Below are positions 52,455 through 61,543 of a stretch of DNA of 64,000 nt, in pieces; position 1 is the stretch's first letter; every line of letters starts with the position of its first letter. The notes under the pieces were generated by a model. It ran no database searches, was not told where the DNA came from, and saw nothing but the letters and a program-made list of their open reading frames with translations. This DNA is from Bacteroidota bacterium. Its GTDB lineage: Bacteria > Bacteroidota > Bacteroidia > UKL13-3. A program made the position numbers and the translations under genes. Location: contig JAIXWW010000019.1 of assembly GCA_027491085.1 (NCBI GenBank), positions 186,001 through 250,000 of the forward strand. The letters run 5' to 3'.

Positions 52455-54605
52455 TTATTTTATCAATTTTATATTTTTACTCAAACCATCACCAACAATA
52501 TTTAAAATATAAATTCCGTTTCCAAGTGAGGACGTTTCAATTTCAAATTCGTTATTTCCTGAATTTATTTCTATTTGCTTTACCTCAATCAGCTTGCCAG
52601 ATATGTCTAATAATCTATAAGCTACAACAGATTTACTTTTACTATTTAAAGCTACTTTTATAATATTATCAAAAGGATTTGGGTAAACCGATGCTACTTG
52701 AAAAATTTCATTTTTAGCTACACTTACCGGTACAACATCGGCCGAAACCGAATTACAAATCACATCAGTAACTCCATTTTTAGTAATAGCCAAACAAACT
52801 AAATAATAATCGTTCTTTTCAAAGCTATGAACCGGATTTTCATCAGTTGAAAACTCACCATCACCAAAATCCCAATTATAAGTTAAGTTACTACCTCCTG
52901 AGTTATTAATAAATTGGAAAGTATTATTAGCATTGTTTAATACATTAAATGTATAGTTGGCCGAGATTTGAGATAAAATAATGTTTGAATCAATTTTATT
53001 AACAGTTACATAAACACATTTTTCGCCTCTACAATTTGAATCAAAACTGCTTGTAACTTTTAAACAAACACGGTAAACTCCATTGTGCAAATAATAATGA
53101 GGTACAGGATTTTGAGCATTAGAAAAAGTAGAATCGCCAAACGACCAATAATAAGTTAAATTACTTCCTACCGAAGTATTGGTAAGCTCCATTTTACGTA
53201 AGTTATGATTTACTCCAAAAGTAAAATTAGCACTACAAGGATTACTAGCCAAATTAGCTACTCCAATTTTTTTGCATCTTACAGCAGAACACAAAGTATC
53301 GTTTCCAACCACTCTAAACACAAATAAACACACATTGAACGAATCGTTTCTTGTGTAATAATGATTTGGAGAAAACAAGTTGCTAGTAGTAGTATCTCCA
53401 AAAACCCAATAACTTCTGTTAAATGCTCCACTTGAAGTATTGATAAAATGAACTTCTCTGCCTGTTTTGGTATAAGTAAAATTGGCTTCGCATCCAGTTG
53501 CAGCAGAAACTTTAATGCTATCGCAAACTGTTAATGTGCACGAAGAGTCTTTTTTAGTAACTTTTAAACAAACTCTAAATTTACCTGCTTGCGAATAAAC
53601 ATGAGTTGGTATTCTTGAGTCAGATGATGTACCATCGCCAAATGTCCACAGATAATTATAGCTTAAGGTATTGGTATTAATTGCTGACTTGAAATATTTC
53701 TTCAAAGAATTAATAGAATCAGTAGTTAAAGACCAACTGGCATTACATGGATTAACCACTCCACCTGAAACCGTAATGCTATCGCAGCTCATATTGGTGC
53801 AGCTAGAGTCTTTTTTAGTTACCCTTAAGCAAACTTTATATTTTCCAGCTTGTGCGTATAAATGATTTGGTGTTCTTGAATCCGAAGTGGTATTGTCACC
53901 AAATGTCCATAAGTAGTTATAATCTAAACTGGTATTTGTACTTGCAAATATTTTTCTTAATGTGTTGTCAGTTGAAGTTGTAAAACTCCAAGTTGACAAG
54001 CAATTAGAAGAAGTATTATTGCCTGTAACTGTAATACTATCGCATGTTTCAGTAACACAGGTCGAATCTTTTTTAGCTACGCGTAAACACACACGGTATT
54101 TTCCAGCTTGTGTATAGGTGTGATTTGGAGTTCTGGAGTCTGATGAAGTAGCATCACCAAAAGTCCAAAAATAATTATAATCCAAACTGGTATTAGTGCT
54201 TGTAAAATTTTTGCTTAAGTTATTATTAGCAGCAGTGCTTACAGTCCAACTTGAAACACAAGGACTCGTAAATACTATTGTGCTACATCTTTTTGATTTA
54301 CAACTTGAATCTGCTTTTGTAACGTTCAAACATATTGTATAAGGCCCATTGCCTATATATGTTTTTGATGCATTTAAAGTAGTTGCAGAAGTTCCATCGC
54401 CAAACGACCATTGGTAAGTTAAACCTGTACCAAAAGAGGTATTAGTTAAAGTCACTGTTTTTGTTGTCTGATTAAGCGATAAAGTAAAGTTTGCTTCGCA
54501 AGGTTGTTGTGCAAATAAATTTGTAGTTAAAAAAGTTACAAAAAGTAAGTAACCTAAACGAGCATAATTCAATGAGCTAAAATGAGTGAGTAGTTTTCTT
54601 TTCAT
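52455..54605 (-). CDS. Seven-PKD-repeat surface protein with T9SS sorting domain
   Basis: The protein (716 residues from ATG 54605) has a signal region (YLLFVTFLTTNLFAQ) and seven PKD-type repeats, each with WxFGD wording (QWSFGDGTSA, FWTFGDATSS, LWTFGDNTTS, LWTFGDGTSS, YWVFGDTTTS, YWSFGDSTFS, NWDFGDGEFS). Each of repeats 1-6 has about four Cys in similar places (start, VCL, SC and a last C). Repeats 2-4 are very similar and look recently duplicated. The T9SS domain follows (VYPNPFDNIIKVAL, LGNGIYILNIVGDG). It should be a surface adhesin or glycan-binding protein; ligand unknown. Confidence 0.87.
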   Translation of the reverse strand: MKRKLLTHFSSLNYARLGYLLFVTFLTTNLFAQQPCEANFTLSLNQTTKTVTLTNTSFGTGLTYQWSFGDGTSATTLNASKTYIGNGPYTICLNVTKADSSCKSKRCSTIVFTSPCVSSWTVSTAANNNLSKNFTSTNTSLDYNYFWTFGDATSSDSRTPNHTYTQAGKYRVCLRVAKKDSTCVTETCDSITVTGNNTSSNCLSTWSFTTSTDNTLRKIFASTNTSLDYNYLWTFGDNTTSDSRTPNHLYAQAGKYKVCLRVTKKDSSCTNMSCDSITVSGGVVNPCNASWSLTTDSINSLKKYFKSAINTNTLSYNYLWTFGDGTSSDSRIPTHVYSQAGKFRVCLKVTKKDSSCTLTVCDSIKVSAATGCEANFTYTKTGREVHFINTSSGAFNRSYWVFGDTTTSNLFSPNHYYTRNDSFNVCLFVFRVVGNDTLCSAVRCKKIGVANLASNPCSANFTFGVNHNLRKMELTNTSVGSNLTYYWSFGDSTFSNAQNPVPHYYLHNGVYRVCLKVTSSFDSNCRGEKCVYVTVNKIDSNIILSQISANYTFNVLNNANNTFQFINNSGGSNLTYNWDFGDGEFSTDENPVHSFEKNDYYLVCLAITKNGVTDVICNSVSADVVPVSVAKNEIFQVASVYPNPFDNIIKVALNSKSKSVVAYRLLDISGKLIEVKQIEINSGNNEFEIETSSLGNGIYILNIVGDGLSKNIKLIK

Positions 54606-54626
54606 ATCAATTAATATAATTATATT

Positions 54627-54634
54627 CAAACATA
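54627..54634 (-). promoter_or_regulatory. -7 promoter box for the PKD gene
   Basis: On the minus strand TATGTTTG matches TAnnTTTG exactly, 21 bases before the ATG at 54605. It supports the shorter start. Confidence 0.45.
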
Positions 54635-54676
54635 AACAATTTTTGTAGATTTAAAAAGCCAGCTTCATAATTTGAC

Positions 54677-54715
54677 AAAAAAAAGGGCCGTTTCATTGCT
54701 GAACCGACCCTTTTC
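54677..54715 (-). terminator. Terminator of the iron alcohol dehydrogenase gene
   Basis: On the minus strand AAAAGGGTCGGTTC pairs with GAAACGGCCCTTTT (one mismatch, one G-T) and ends in a T run. It begins 2 bases past the stop codon. Confidence 0.8.
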
Positions 54716-54716
54716 T

Positions 54717-55877
54717 TTAATAACTCATTTCAACAATTTTAACCACATCATCAGGAGTTAAATTTTTATGTTCACCTAAACCCAACATACCTCTATCAGT
54801 AAAATTTTTATGAATAAATTCGCTTGCATCTTTATAGTTATCAGTATATTCACTTAAGTGGGTTTTTATGCCTAAGCTATGAAAAAATGTTTCAGTTTTA
54901 TCAATGGCTTGGTGGGCTTTTGTTTCAATTGAACCTTCATTAATACCCCAAACACGACTAGCATATTGTGCTAACTTTTCTTTTTTAGCATTAAAATTAT
55001 ACCTGTAATGACTTGGCGCTATAATGGCTAAAGTTCTAGCATGGTCAATTCCATATAAAGCAGTTAACTCGTGACCAATGGCATGAACTGCCCAATCAGT
55101 TGGAACGCCCTTTTGAATTAAACCATTTAATGCCATGGTACAACTCCACATAAATTCGCATTGCGCATTGTAATCATTAGGATTATTTAATATTACAGGC
55201 GCTACTTCTATTAAATTTTGCATGATACTTTCTGCAATTCTATCTTGCAGATTAGCGCCAATTGGATAAGTCATGTATTGTTCCAACACGTGTGTAAACG
55301 CATCGGTAATTCCATTGGCTATTTGATTGGCTGGAATGGAGCTAATAACAGTAGGGTCTAAAATTGAAAATTGAGGAAATAAACCTGGGCCACCAATTCC
55401 AAATTTTTGTTTGGTTTCAGCACGAGAAATGACAGAACCAGAATTCATTTCAGAACCAGTAGCAGGTAAAGTAAGCACTGTACCAAATGGCATTCCAACA
55501 TCTGTTCTTATTCCTTTTTCTAAAATATCCCAAGGATTAGTGCCTGTGTATAAAGCAGCCGATGATAAAAATTTAGTACCATCAATAACCGAACCTCCGC
55601 CAACTGCTAGCAAGTAAGTTATATTTTGAGTTTTAATTATATCTAAAGCTTTAAGCAATACAGCATATTCAGGATTAGCGGGAATGCCGCCAAACTCAAC
55701 TACTTCAAAGTTTTTTAAAGCTGATTTTACTTGTTCGTAAATACCATTTTTCATTATACTTCCACCCCCATAAAGCATTAATACTTTGGCATTAGCTGGA
55801 ATTTCGGTAGTAAGTTTTTCTATTAATCCTTTACCAAAATGTATTTTGGTTGGATTTTTAAATTCAAAATTTAACAT
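54717..55877 (-). CDS. Iron-containing alcohol dehydrogenase (YqhD/BdhA-like)
   Basis: The 386-residue protein begins MLNFEFKNPTKIHFGKGLIEKL, the standard opening of the YqhD/BdhA group. Nucleotide-binding LLAVGGGSVIDGTKF is near residue 92. Metal ligands are suggested by DAFTHVLEQYM near 194 (Asp and His) and HAIGHELTALYGIDHA near 266-281 (two His). It probably reduces aldehydes or ketones with NAD(P)H. The exact substrate cannot be deduced. It is a single-gene unit with its own terminator. Confidence 0.92.
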   Translation of the reverse strand: MLNFEFKNPTKIHFGKGLIEKLTTEIPANAKVLMLYGGGSIMKNGIYEQVKSALKNFEVVEFGGIPANPEYAVLLKALDIIKTQNITYLLAVGGGSVIDGTKFLSSAALYTGTNPWDILEKGIRTDVGMPFGTVLTLPATGSEMNSGSVISRAETKQKFGIGGPGLFPQFSILDPTVISSIPANQIANGITDAFTHVLEQYMTYPIGANLQDRIAESIMQNLIEVAPVILNNPNDYNAQCEFMWSCTMALNGLIQKGVPTDWAVHAIGHELTALYGIDHARTLAIIAPSHYRYNFNAKKEKLAQYASRVWGINEGSIETKAHQAIDKTETFFHSLGIKTHLSEYTDNYKDASEFIHKNFTDRGMLGLGEHKNLTPDDVVKIVEMSY

Positions 55878-56067
55878 GATTTCTTGGGTTTAATATTTAT
55901 TTAAGTTTATTTCTCTTAGATTGTTTTAGTAAATGAATATTTATCAAAATTTTCCTAAAAATGACTTAATTTTTTAAGTTTTATAAACCAAATTAAACAC
56001 TTTCTTTTTTATGTTGGGTATTTTATTTTATTTAGCCCAATAATTATTAATTATATTAAACAAAAAA

Positions 56068-56670
56068 ATGAGAAAAATATTAGTAGCATTAAGTTTAATG
56101 GCCATAACCACCATAGCAATGGCCGCAAAAAAACCAGCACTTGCAGATGGTTTGTATGTTGAAATGAGTACTTCAAAAGGGAAAATTTTATTAAAATTAG
56201 AAATGGAAAAAGCGCCATTAACTGTGGCGAATTTTGTGGGATTGGCAGAAGGAAAAATAAAAAATGAAGCTAAACCATTAGGAACTCCTTATTACGATAG
56301 TTTAAAGTTTCATAGAGTTATTCCCAATTTTATGATTCAAGGAGGCGACCCACAAGGCTCAGGACAAGGTGGACCAGGTTATGCCTTTAAAGATGAATTT
56401 GATCCTAGTTTAAAATTTACTGGACCAGGTATTTTAGCCATGGCCAATGCTGGACCATTTACCAATGGAAGTCAATTTTTTATTACACACGTGCAAACAA
56501 GTTGGCTTGATAATAGACATACCATTTTTGGACATGTAATGGAAGGTCAAGATGTGGTAAATAAAATTGAACAAGGGGATTACATTTTAAAAGTTAAAGT
56601 GGTAAGAAAAGGAAAAGCTGCAAAGGCATTTAAAGCAGATGTAGTTTTTGAACAACTGATGAAAAAATAA
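56068..56670 (+). CDS. Secreted cyclophilin-type peptidyl-prolyl isomerase
   Basis: The 200-residue protein has a signal peptide ([19 protein letters not shown]), so it should act in the periplasm. Cyclophilin motifs follow: [25 protein letters not shown] near 90-115, [20 protein letters not shown] near 127-147, and [14 protein letters not shown]. The catalytic Arg (HRVI) and the Phe-x-x-Gln (FMIQ) residues are present. It probably assists folding of exported proteins. It has its own terminator. Confidence 0.93.
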   Translation: MRKILVALSLMAITTIAMAAKKPALADGLYVEMSTSKGKILLKLEMEKAPLTVANFVGLAEGKIKNEAKPLGTPYYDSLKFHRVIPNFMIQGGDPQGSGQGGPGYAFKDEFDPSLKFTGPGILAMANAGPFTNGSQFFITHVQTSWLDNRHTIFGHVMEGQDVVNKIEQGDYILKVKVVRKGKAAKAFKADVVFEQLMKK

Positions 56671-56693
56671 TTTAACTTCTTGAATAAAGTTTT

Positions 56694-56729
56694 AAAAGCT
56701 GTTTTGTAATCATACAAAACAGCTTTTTT
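56694..56729 (+). terminator. Terminator after the cyclophilin gene
   Basis: AAAAGCTGTTTTGTA pairs with TACAAAACAGCTTTT, followed by more T. It lies between two converging genes. Confidence 0.88.
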
Positions 56730-56737
56730 ATTTATTA

Positions 56738-58027
56738 CTAATTTAAAGATGCCAATATTTCTTCAAAACTTGGTCTTTTTAAAATATCATTTTGCAAACT
56801 TTTATCTCTTAAATGTTCCAATAATTTAATTTTTGGAAGTAATTTATCTTCAGTAGTGTTCAATAACATATCATCCAATAAGCAACCAAATGCTCTTACT
56901 TCAATTTTTTGTAATCCTTCAGCAATATCTGAATTAACATCATAAAAAGTAGCAGCTCCAAAATCACCCAATAAGTTGTTACCATCCTTATCGAACATAA
57001 TATTATGTGCATACAAATCGCCATGATTTATGCCTAAGCTGTGCAATTGTTTGCAAACTGATGCAATGCCCTTCGAAATATTAATCATTTGACTGATGGT
57101 AAAATTAGTACCTTGATTAAATACATCACGAGAGCAACTTTCAAAACTTGGAGGATTACCCAAGTTATAATAATTACTTGGAATTAGGCTCATAACTAAA
57201 CCTTCTTTTTGTTGGGGATGATTCGTAATTTTACCTAGTACATTTACCAAGTTAGGATGATTTCCAGCAGCCATACATGCATTCATTTCGTTTAATGGCA
57301 AACCATCGCTAGTAACTTCGCCTTTAAAAATTTTTACTGCAACTTCTTCACCAAAACCTTTTAGAGAACTTTTGTAGATAATACCTGATGCTCCCTGGCC
57401 CAATTGTTCGTTTACATTTAACTCAGCCCATTCAATTTGACTTAAATTATTAGAAATTTGAGCCATTTCACTAAATGGATTTCCAGCATAAGCCACCCAC
57501 GAAAGTTTGGGTAATTGCAAAAGCCAATTTGGAAAATAGGTAAGTAAATTGGCCGATATTCTAATTAATTCTAAGTTTTGGCAATTAACCATTTCATCAG
57601 GTAATTCTTTGATTTTATTACCCGCCAAAGCCAATTTTTGCAAAGGATGACAACTACCCAAGGATTTAGGAATTATTTCAATTTGGTTATTGGTTAAAAT
57701 AAGCCAACGGGTAATTTTAGGCAAAGCATTTTCACTGACTATTTTGATTTGATTGGATTTAAAACCAATCATTTCTAAACTCTGGCATTTGCCCAAAACT
57801 TCAGGCAGTTCGGTAAACAAATTATCGGAAAAAAAAGCAATTTTTAGTTTACTTAATTTATCAAAATTTGGAGGCAGACTACTTAGGTTATTTTGCGACA
57901 AATCTAAAATTTCAAGAGTATCTGCTAAGTCTAATATTTCAATAGGAAATTCATTTAAACCACAGGCTATTTTTATATGTTTGGCCCCTTTTAATTGACC
58001 ATTTTTAAGTTCTTCTAAAGTATGCAT
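56738..58027 (-). CDS. Leucine-rich repeat protein fused to a Ser/Thr kinase domain
   Basis: Residues about 15-195 contain LRR units with the LxxLxLxxN pattern (LEILDLSQNNLSSLPPNFDKL, LEMIGFKSNQIKIV, LQKLALAGNKIKELPDEM). Residues about 205-429 form a protein kinase domain: glycine loop LGQGASGII, Lys in VAVKIF, catalytic loop HGDLYAHNIMFD (HGD where most have HRD) and DFG in LLGDFGAATF. All key residues are present. No signal peptide or membrane helix is seen, so it should be cytoplasmic. Its partner or substrate is unknown; no phosphatase gene is nearby. Confidence 0.87.
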   Translation of the reverse strand: MHTLEELKNGQLKGAKHIKIACGLNEFPIEILDLADTLEILDLSQNNLSSLPPNFDKLSKLKIAFFSDNLFTELPEVLGKCQSLEMIGFKSNQIKIVSENALPKITRWLILTNNQIEIIPKSLGSCHPLQKLALAGNKIKELPDEMVNCQNLELIRISANLLTYFPNWLLQLPKLSWVAYAGNPFSEMAQISNNLSQIEWAELNVNEQLGQGASGIIYKSSLKGFGEEVAVKIFKGEVTSDGLPLNEMNACMAAGNHPNLVNVLGKITNHPQQKEGLVMSLIPSNYYNLGNPPSFESCSRDVFNQGTNFTISQMINISKGIASVCKQLHSLGINHGDLYAHNIMFDKDGNNLLGDFGAATFYDVNSDIAEGLQKIEVRAFGCLLDDMLLNTTEDKLLPKIKLLEHLRDKSLQNDILKRPSFEEILASLN

Positions 58028-58186
58028 GAGATGGGTTGCAACATAACTTATTATTTAAATTATTTGGATAATTTGCTGACTAAAATGTATTTAAAAAAAT
58101 AAAAAACTTTTAAAAAAATAAAAACATACTTGTTTATTTAACAAATAGGCCTAGTTTTACAACTTAATTTTTAATAATATAATACA

Positions 58187-58381
58187 ATGCAAGAAGGAAC
58201 AGTAAAGTTTTTCAATGAAACGAAAGGCTTCGGATTTATTAGCCCTAGCGATGGTGGTGAAGACATTTTCGTACACTCATCAGGTTTAGTTGACCGTATC
58301 AGAGAAAATGACAAAGTACAATTTGAAACAGAAAGAGGAAAAAAAGGTATGAACGCTGTAAGAGTTCAAACCATACGTTAA
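58187..58381 (+). CDS. Cold-shock domain protein
   Basis: The 64-residue protein is a single CSD with RNP1-type KGFGFISPSDGGEDIFVHSSG (KGFGFI and DIFVH boxes). Members bind single-stranded RNA or DNA and act as RNA chaperones. The 159-base upstream region is AT-rich and could include a long 5' leader, as is common for csp mRNAs, but no conserved thermosensor was recognised. A strong terminator follows. Confidence 0.95.
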   Translation: MQEGTVKFFNETKGFGFISPSDGGEDIFVHSSGLVDRIRENDKVQFETERGKKGMNAVRVQTIR

Positions 58382-58410
58382 CAGTATATTTTACTCCAAA
58401 ATTCATTAGC

Positions 58411-58446
58411 AAAAACGCCATTTATTAAAAATAAATGGCGTTTTTT
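58411..58446 (+). terminator. Terminator after the cold-shock gene
   Basis: AAAAACGCCATTTAT pairs with ATAAATGGCGTTTTT. It is shared with the converging YiiX-like gene. Confidence 0.88.
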
Positions 58447-58464
58447 GTTTCTAATAAAGTAATA

Positions 58465-59139
58465 CTAATTTTCTTTTACCAACTCCAAATTTTCGCTTTC
58501 AAAAACGGAGGCAGGTGAAATTACTTTTTCTTTATAATTGACATTATTGCCATAGCGTTTTCGCATGATACGTTTTACCAATTCGTTGTTTAAATCAAAT
58601 TCTTTAAGTGTAGCTAATTTACCTACCTCCACTCCAGCTCCTCGTTGGTATATTTTCCAAACTAATTCAGAACAATAAATTTTATCATCACTCCATTCAA
58701 AAGTAATATCGTAATCCTTTCCTAAAAATTGATTGCCTATGGCTTGCATGTTATTTAAAACACTATCTGTAAGGATTTGGTTGGCTTTTTTAATACGTTT
58801 TATTACATAATGCCCACCATTACCACGAGCAATAAATGAAGCTAAATCGGTAGTTTTAACTGGCTGAACCGCTTCCAATACATAATAATCATTACCTTTT
58901 AAATATACTATTCCGCAATGTGTATATTTTGAATGTGTAGCCATTTCAACAGCTCTACTTTGTGTAGAGTGTGAATTTTGAAAAATAATATCTCCATTTT
59001 TCAATAAACCTAATTCGTTAAAAGCTTCTACATCTTGCTTGGCTTTAATTAATAACTTACTTGGGGAATAATATTTCCATTTAATAAAAAAACCACTTAA
59101 TAAAATAAATGCAAAAATGATCGTTAAGTTTTTTTTCAT
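58465..59139 (-). CDS. YiiX-like permuted papain-fold (NlpC/P60-type) hydrolase
   Basis: The 224-residue protein has an N-terminal hydrophobic segment (LTIIFAFILLSGFFIKW) acting as signal or anchor. The YiiX pattern follows: NGDIIFQNSHSTQSRAVEMATHS, HCGIVYLKGNDYYVLEA with a candidate catalytic His, and DDKIYCSELVWKIYQRGAG with a candidate catalytic Cys. The order His before Cys is that of permuted papain-like enzymes. Relatives are thought to cleave cell-wall peptides or lipoprotein/lipid linkages; the substrate is unknown. Confidence 0.85.
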   Translation of the reverse strand: MKKNLTIIFAFILLSGFFIKWKYYSPSKLLIKAKQDVEAFNELGLLKNGDIIFQNSHSTQSRAVEMATHSKYTHCGIVYLKGNDYYVLEAVQPVKTTDLASFIARGNGGHYVIKRIKKANQILTDSVLNNMQAIGNQFLGKDYDITFEWSDDKIYCSELVWKIYQRGAGVEVGKLATLKEFDLNNELVKRIMRKRYGNNVNYKEKVISPASVFESENLELVKEN

Positions 59140-59270
59140 GTGATGCTGATTAGTATATTGTTGGAAGGTTTAAAGGTTATTTGTTTGCTTAATTTTTAAA
59201 AGAAATCTCAGAGACAAACTAACTCAGCACCCAACAATTTGTTTTACTCAATGACTGTTTTCGATAATTT

Positions 59271-59636
59271 CTAATACCATCTGATAGAATCTTCTTTAAA
59301 AATTGGTTTTACATTTTCATGATAATTGAAAATTACATATAAAATTGCAATAATTGGTGAGGTAATAATTAACAAAGTCAAACCAATAATTGTGATTGGA
59401 GGAATTAATAAAATTAAACTTATTGCCAAATACTTTTTATAGTATTTTATGAATTTAGATTCAATTTTATCATCCACAAATTCGTGAAAAACAAAACTAG
59501 CGAATTGAAAAGTACCAACTAAAAAAAATCCTAAAAAAACAACTTCAATTTTTGAACTATTTACTAAAAATGGAGTTGTAATAAAACCTAATATCAAAAC
59601 AACAATTTGAACATAAGCATCTATTTTTTTTATCAT
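59271..59636 (-). CDS. Small membrane protein, unknown
   Basis: The 121-residue protein has about four hydrophobic segments (IVVLILGFITTPFLV, IEVVFLGFFLVGTFQFASFVF, YLAISLILLIPPITIIGLTLLIIT, IIAILYVIFNYH). No family is recognised. It lies between the YiiX-like gene and fhs, both also on the minus strand, with 82 bases to fhs; cotranscription is possible. Codon use and base composition look like the neighbours'. The assignment as a real gene rests on length and the membrane pattern. Confidence 0.62.
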   Translation of the reverse strand: MIKKIDAYVQIVVLILGFITTPFLVNSSKIEVVFLGFFLVGTFQFASFVFHEFVDDKIESKFIKYYKKYLAISLILLIPPITIIGLTLLIITSPIIAILYVIFNYHENVKPIFKEDSIRWY

Positions 59637-59718
59637 TTCAGAATTCTTTATCTACTATTTTAATCTTTCAATTTTGTAATTTTTGAATTTTTCAATCTCG
59701 AAATCTCCAAATCAAAAA

Positions 59719-61383
59719 TTAGCTCAATCCCGTAATCTCTCCATTCACAAAATCAATGTGCATTGCGGCTGGCTCTTTTGGTAAGCCTGGCATACGCATA
59801 ATTTCTCCCGCCACAGCTACTATAAATCCTGCCCCATTGTTCAATACTAAATTTTCTATGTGTATATTAAATCCTTCAGCAGTTCCAACTAAAGCAGCAT
59901 TATCAGTAAAACTAAATTGTGTTTTGGCTATACAAACAGGCAATTTATCAGCACCTAAATCTGTAATTTTCTTTAACGCAGTCTTAGCATTTTTACCTAA
60001 CGTAATACTACTTCCTTTATAAACTGTAGTAACAATTTTTCGTATCTTTTCTTCTACCGAATCATTTAAATCGTAAGTATGGTTAATGGGTTTGCTAGCT
60101 TTATTTTCAACTACCTCCACCACTTTTTTGGCCAATTCTACTGCACCATCTCCCCCACTGGCAAAACCTTCATTTATGGCAAACTCTGCACCTTTTTCTT
60201 TACACCAATTTTGTATAAATGCAATTTCTTCATCGGTATCAAAACCAAATTTATTTAATGCTACAATAACTGTTTGTCCAAACTGTTGTAGGTTTTCAAT
60301 ATGACGTTCTACGTTTTTTATTCCAGCTTTTAAGCCTTCCATGTTTGGTTGCTTAATTAACTTTTCGTCAACCTTGCCATGTAGTTTTATACTTTGTGTA
60401 GTAGTAACTAAAATAGCCGCTTTAGGACTAATTCCTGCTGCTCTGCATTTGATATTTAAAAACTTTTCCCCTCCTAAATCGCTTCCAAAACCAGCTTCGG
60501 TTACCGCATATTCGCCATGTTGCATTGCCGCTTTGGTTGCCATAATACTATTACAACCATGTGCAATATTAGCAAACGGTCCACCATGAATGAATGCTGC
60601 ACCACCTTCAATGGTTTGAACCAAATTAGGTTGAAAAGCATCTTTTAATAATGTAACCAAAGCACCTGCCACACCTAAATCTTTTACATAAAAAGGTGTA
60701 TTATCGTACTTATAACCTACTAATATATTTTCAATGCGAGCACGCAAATCATCAAGCGAGGTAGCCAAACAGAAAATAGCCATGATTTCCGATGCTGGTG
60801 TAATATCAAAACCAGTTTCAGTTGGAATGCCATTGGCAGAACCATTTAAACCACTTAAAATATAACGCAACGAACGATCATTTACATCCAGTACCCTGCG
60901 CCATAAAATTTGCTTTAAACCATTTGGATTGTTTTTATTAAAATATTGGTAATTGTCAATCAATGCTGCTAAAGTATTATTAGCACAAGTTATTGCATGG
61001 AAATCGCCTGTAAAATGCAAGTTAATATCTTCCATTGGCAATACTTGGCTATAACCGCCACCTGCCGCTCCACCCTTCATTCCAAAACATGGCCCTAAAC
61101 TTGGTTCACGTAAAGCCACAATAGCTTTCTTACCAATTTTATTTAAACCTTGGGCCAAGGCAACTGAGGTAGTAGTTTTGCCACTTCCACTTTTATTAGG
61201 TGTAGTAGCAGTTACTAAAATTAAATTGCTTTGTGCTATTTTTTGCTCATCAAAATCAAAAGTAATTTTGGCTTTATATTTACCATATTGCTCTATTTGG
61301 TCTTCGGTTATACCAATATTGGCAGCTATTTTATGTATGGGTTGAAGTTTTACTTCGCGTGCAATTTCTATATCTGATTTCAT
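59719..61383 (-). CDS. fhs: Formate-tetrahydrofolate ligase
   Basis: Fhs makes 10-formyl-THF from formate, THF and ATP. The 554-residue protein shows ATP-binding TPNKSGSGKTTTSVALAQG near 61-79, followed by EPSLGPCFGMKGGAAGGGYS and FTGDFHAITCANN, and NIAHGCNSIMATK near 270. NKFGFDTDEEIAFI and a C-terminal MPGLPKEPAAMHIDF are also family features. In the P-loop, KSGSGKTT takes the place of the usual GEGKTT, as in some Bacteroidota. It complements metF (4.6 kb) in one-carbon metabolism. It lies 160 bases from the next upstream gene. Confidence 0.95.
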   Translation of the reverse strand: MKSDIEIAREVKLQPIHKIAANIGITEDQIEQYGKYKAKITFDFDEQKIAQSNLILVTATTPNKSGSGKTTTSVALAQGLNKIGKKAIVALREPSLGPCFGMKGGAAGGGYSQVLPMEDINLHFTGDFHAITCANNTLAALIDNYQYFNKNNPNGLKQILWRRVLDVNDRSLRYILSGLNGSANGIPTETGFDITPASEIMAIFCLATSLDDLRARIENILVGYKYDNTPFYVKDLGVAGALVTLLKDAFQPNLVQTIEGGAAFIHGGPFANIAHGCNSIMATKAAMQHGEYAVTEAGFGSDLGGEKFLNIKCRAAGISPKAAILVTTTQSIKLHGKVDEKLIKQPNMEGLKAGIKNVERHIENLQQFGQTVIVALNKFGFDTDEEIAFIQNWCKEKGAEFAINEGFASGGDGAVELAKKVVEVVENKASKPINHTYDLNDSVEEKIRKIVTTVYKGSSITLGKNAKTALKKITDLGADKLPVCIAKTQFSFTDNAALVGTAEGFNIHIENLVLNNGAGFIVAVAGEIMRMPGLPKEPAAMHIDFVNGEITGLS

Positions 61384-61543
61384 GTTAAAATAAAAAATGC
61401 AATATTGAATAGTTAATTGAAATTACAAAACTTGTTTTGACATTTTAAACTAATAATTATTTAAGTTCAATAAACTACTCATAAAACTTTCAAATAGATA
61501 CATTTTAAATTTAAAACAATTTTCATTCATCTCTAAAAACTAC

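Noticed and set aside
52455-54605. PKD-coding DNA as a non-coding tandem repeat
   Set aside because: The similarity between units is explained by duplicated protein repeats in one open reading frame.
60341-60589. Plus-strand ORFs within fhs (59756-60589)
   Set aside because: They are antisense shadows of a clearly recognisable enzyme gene.
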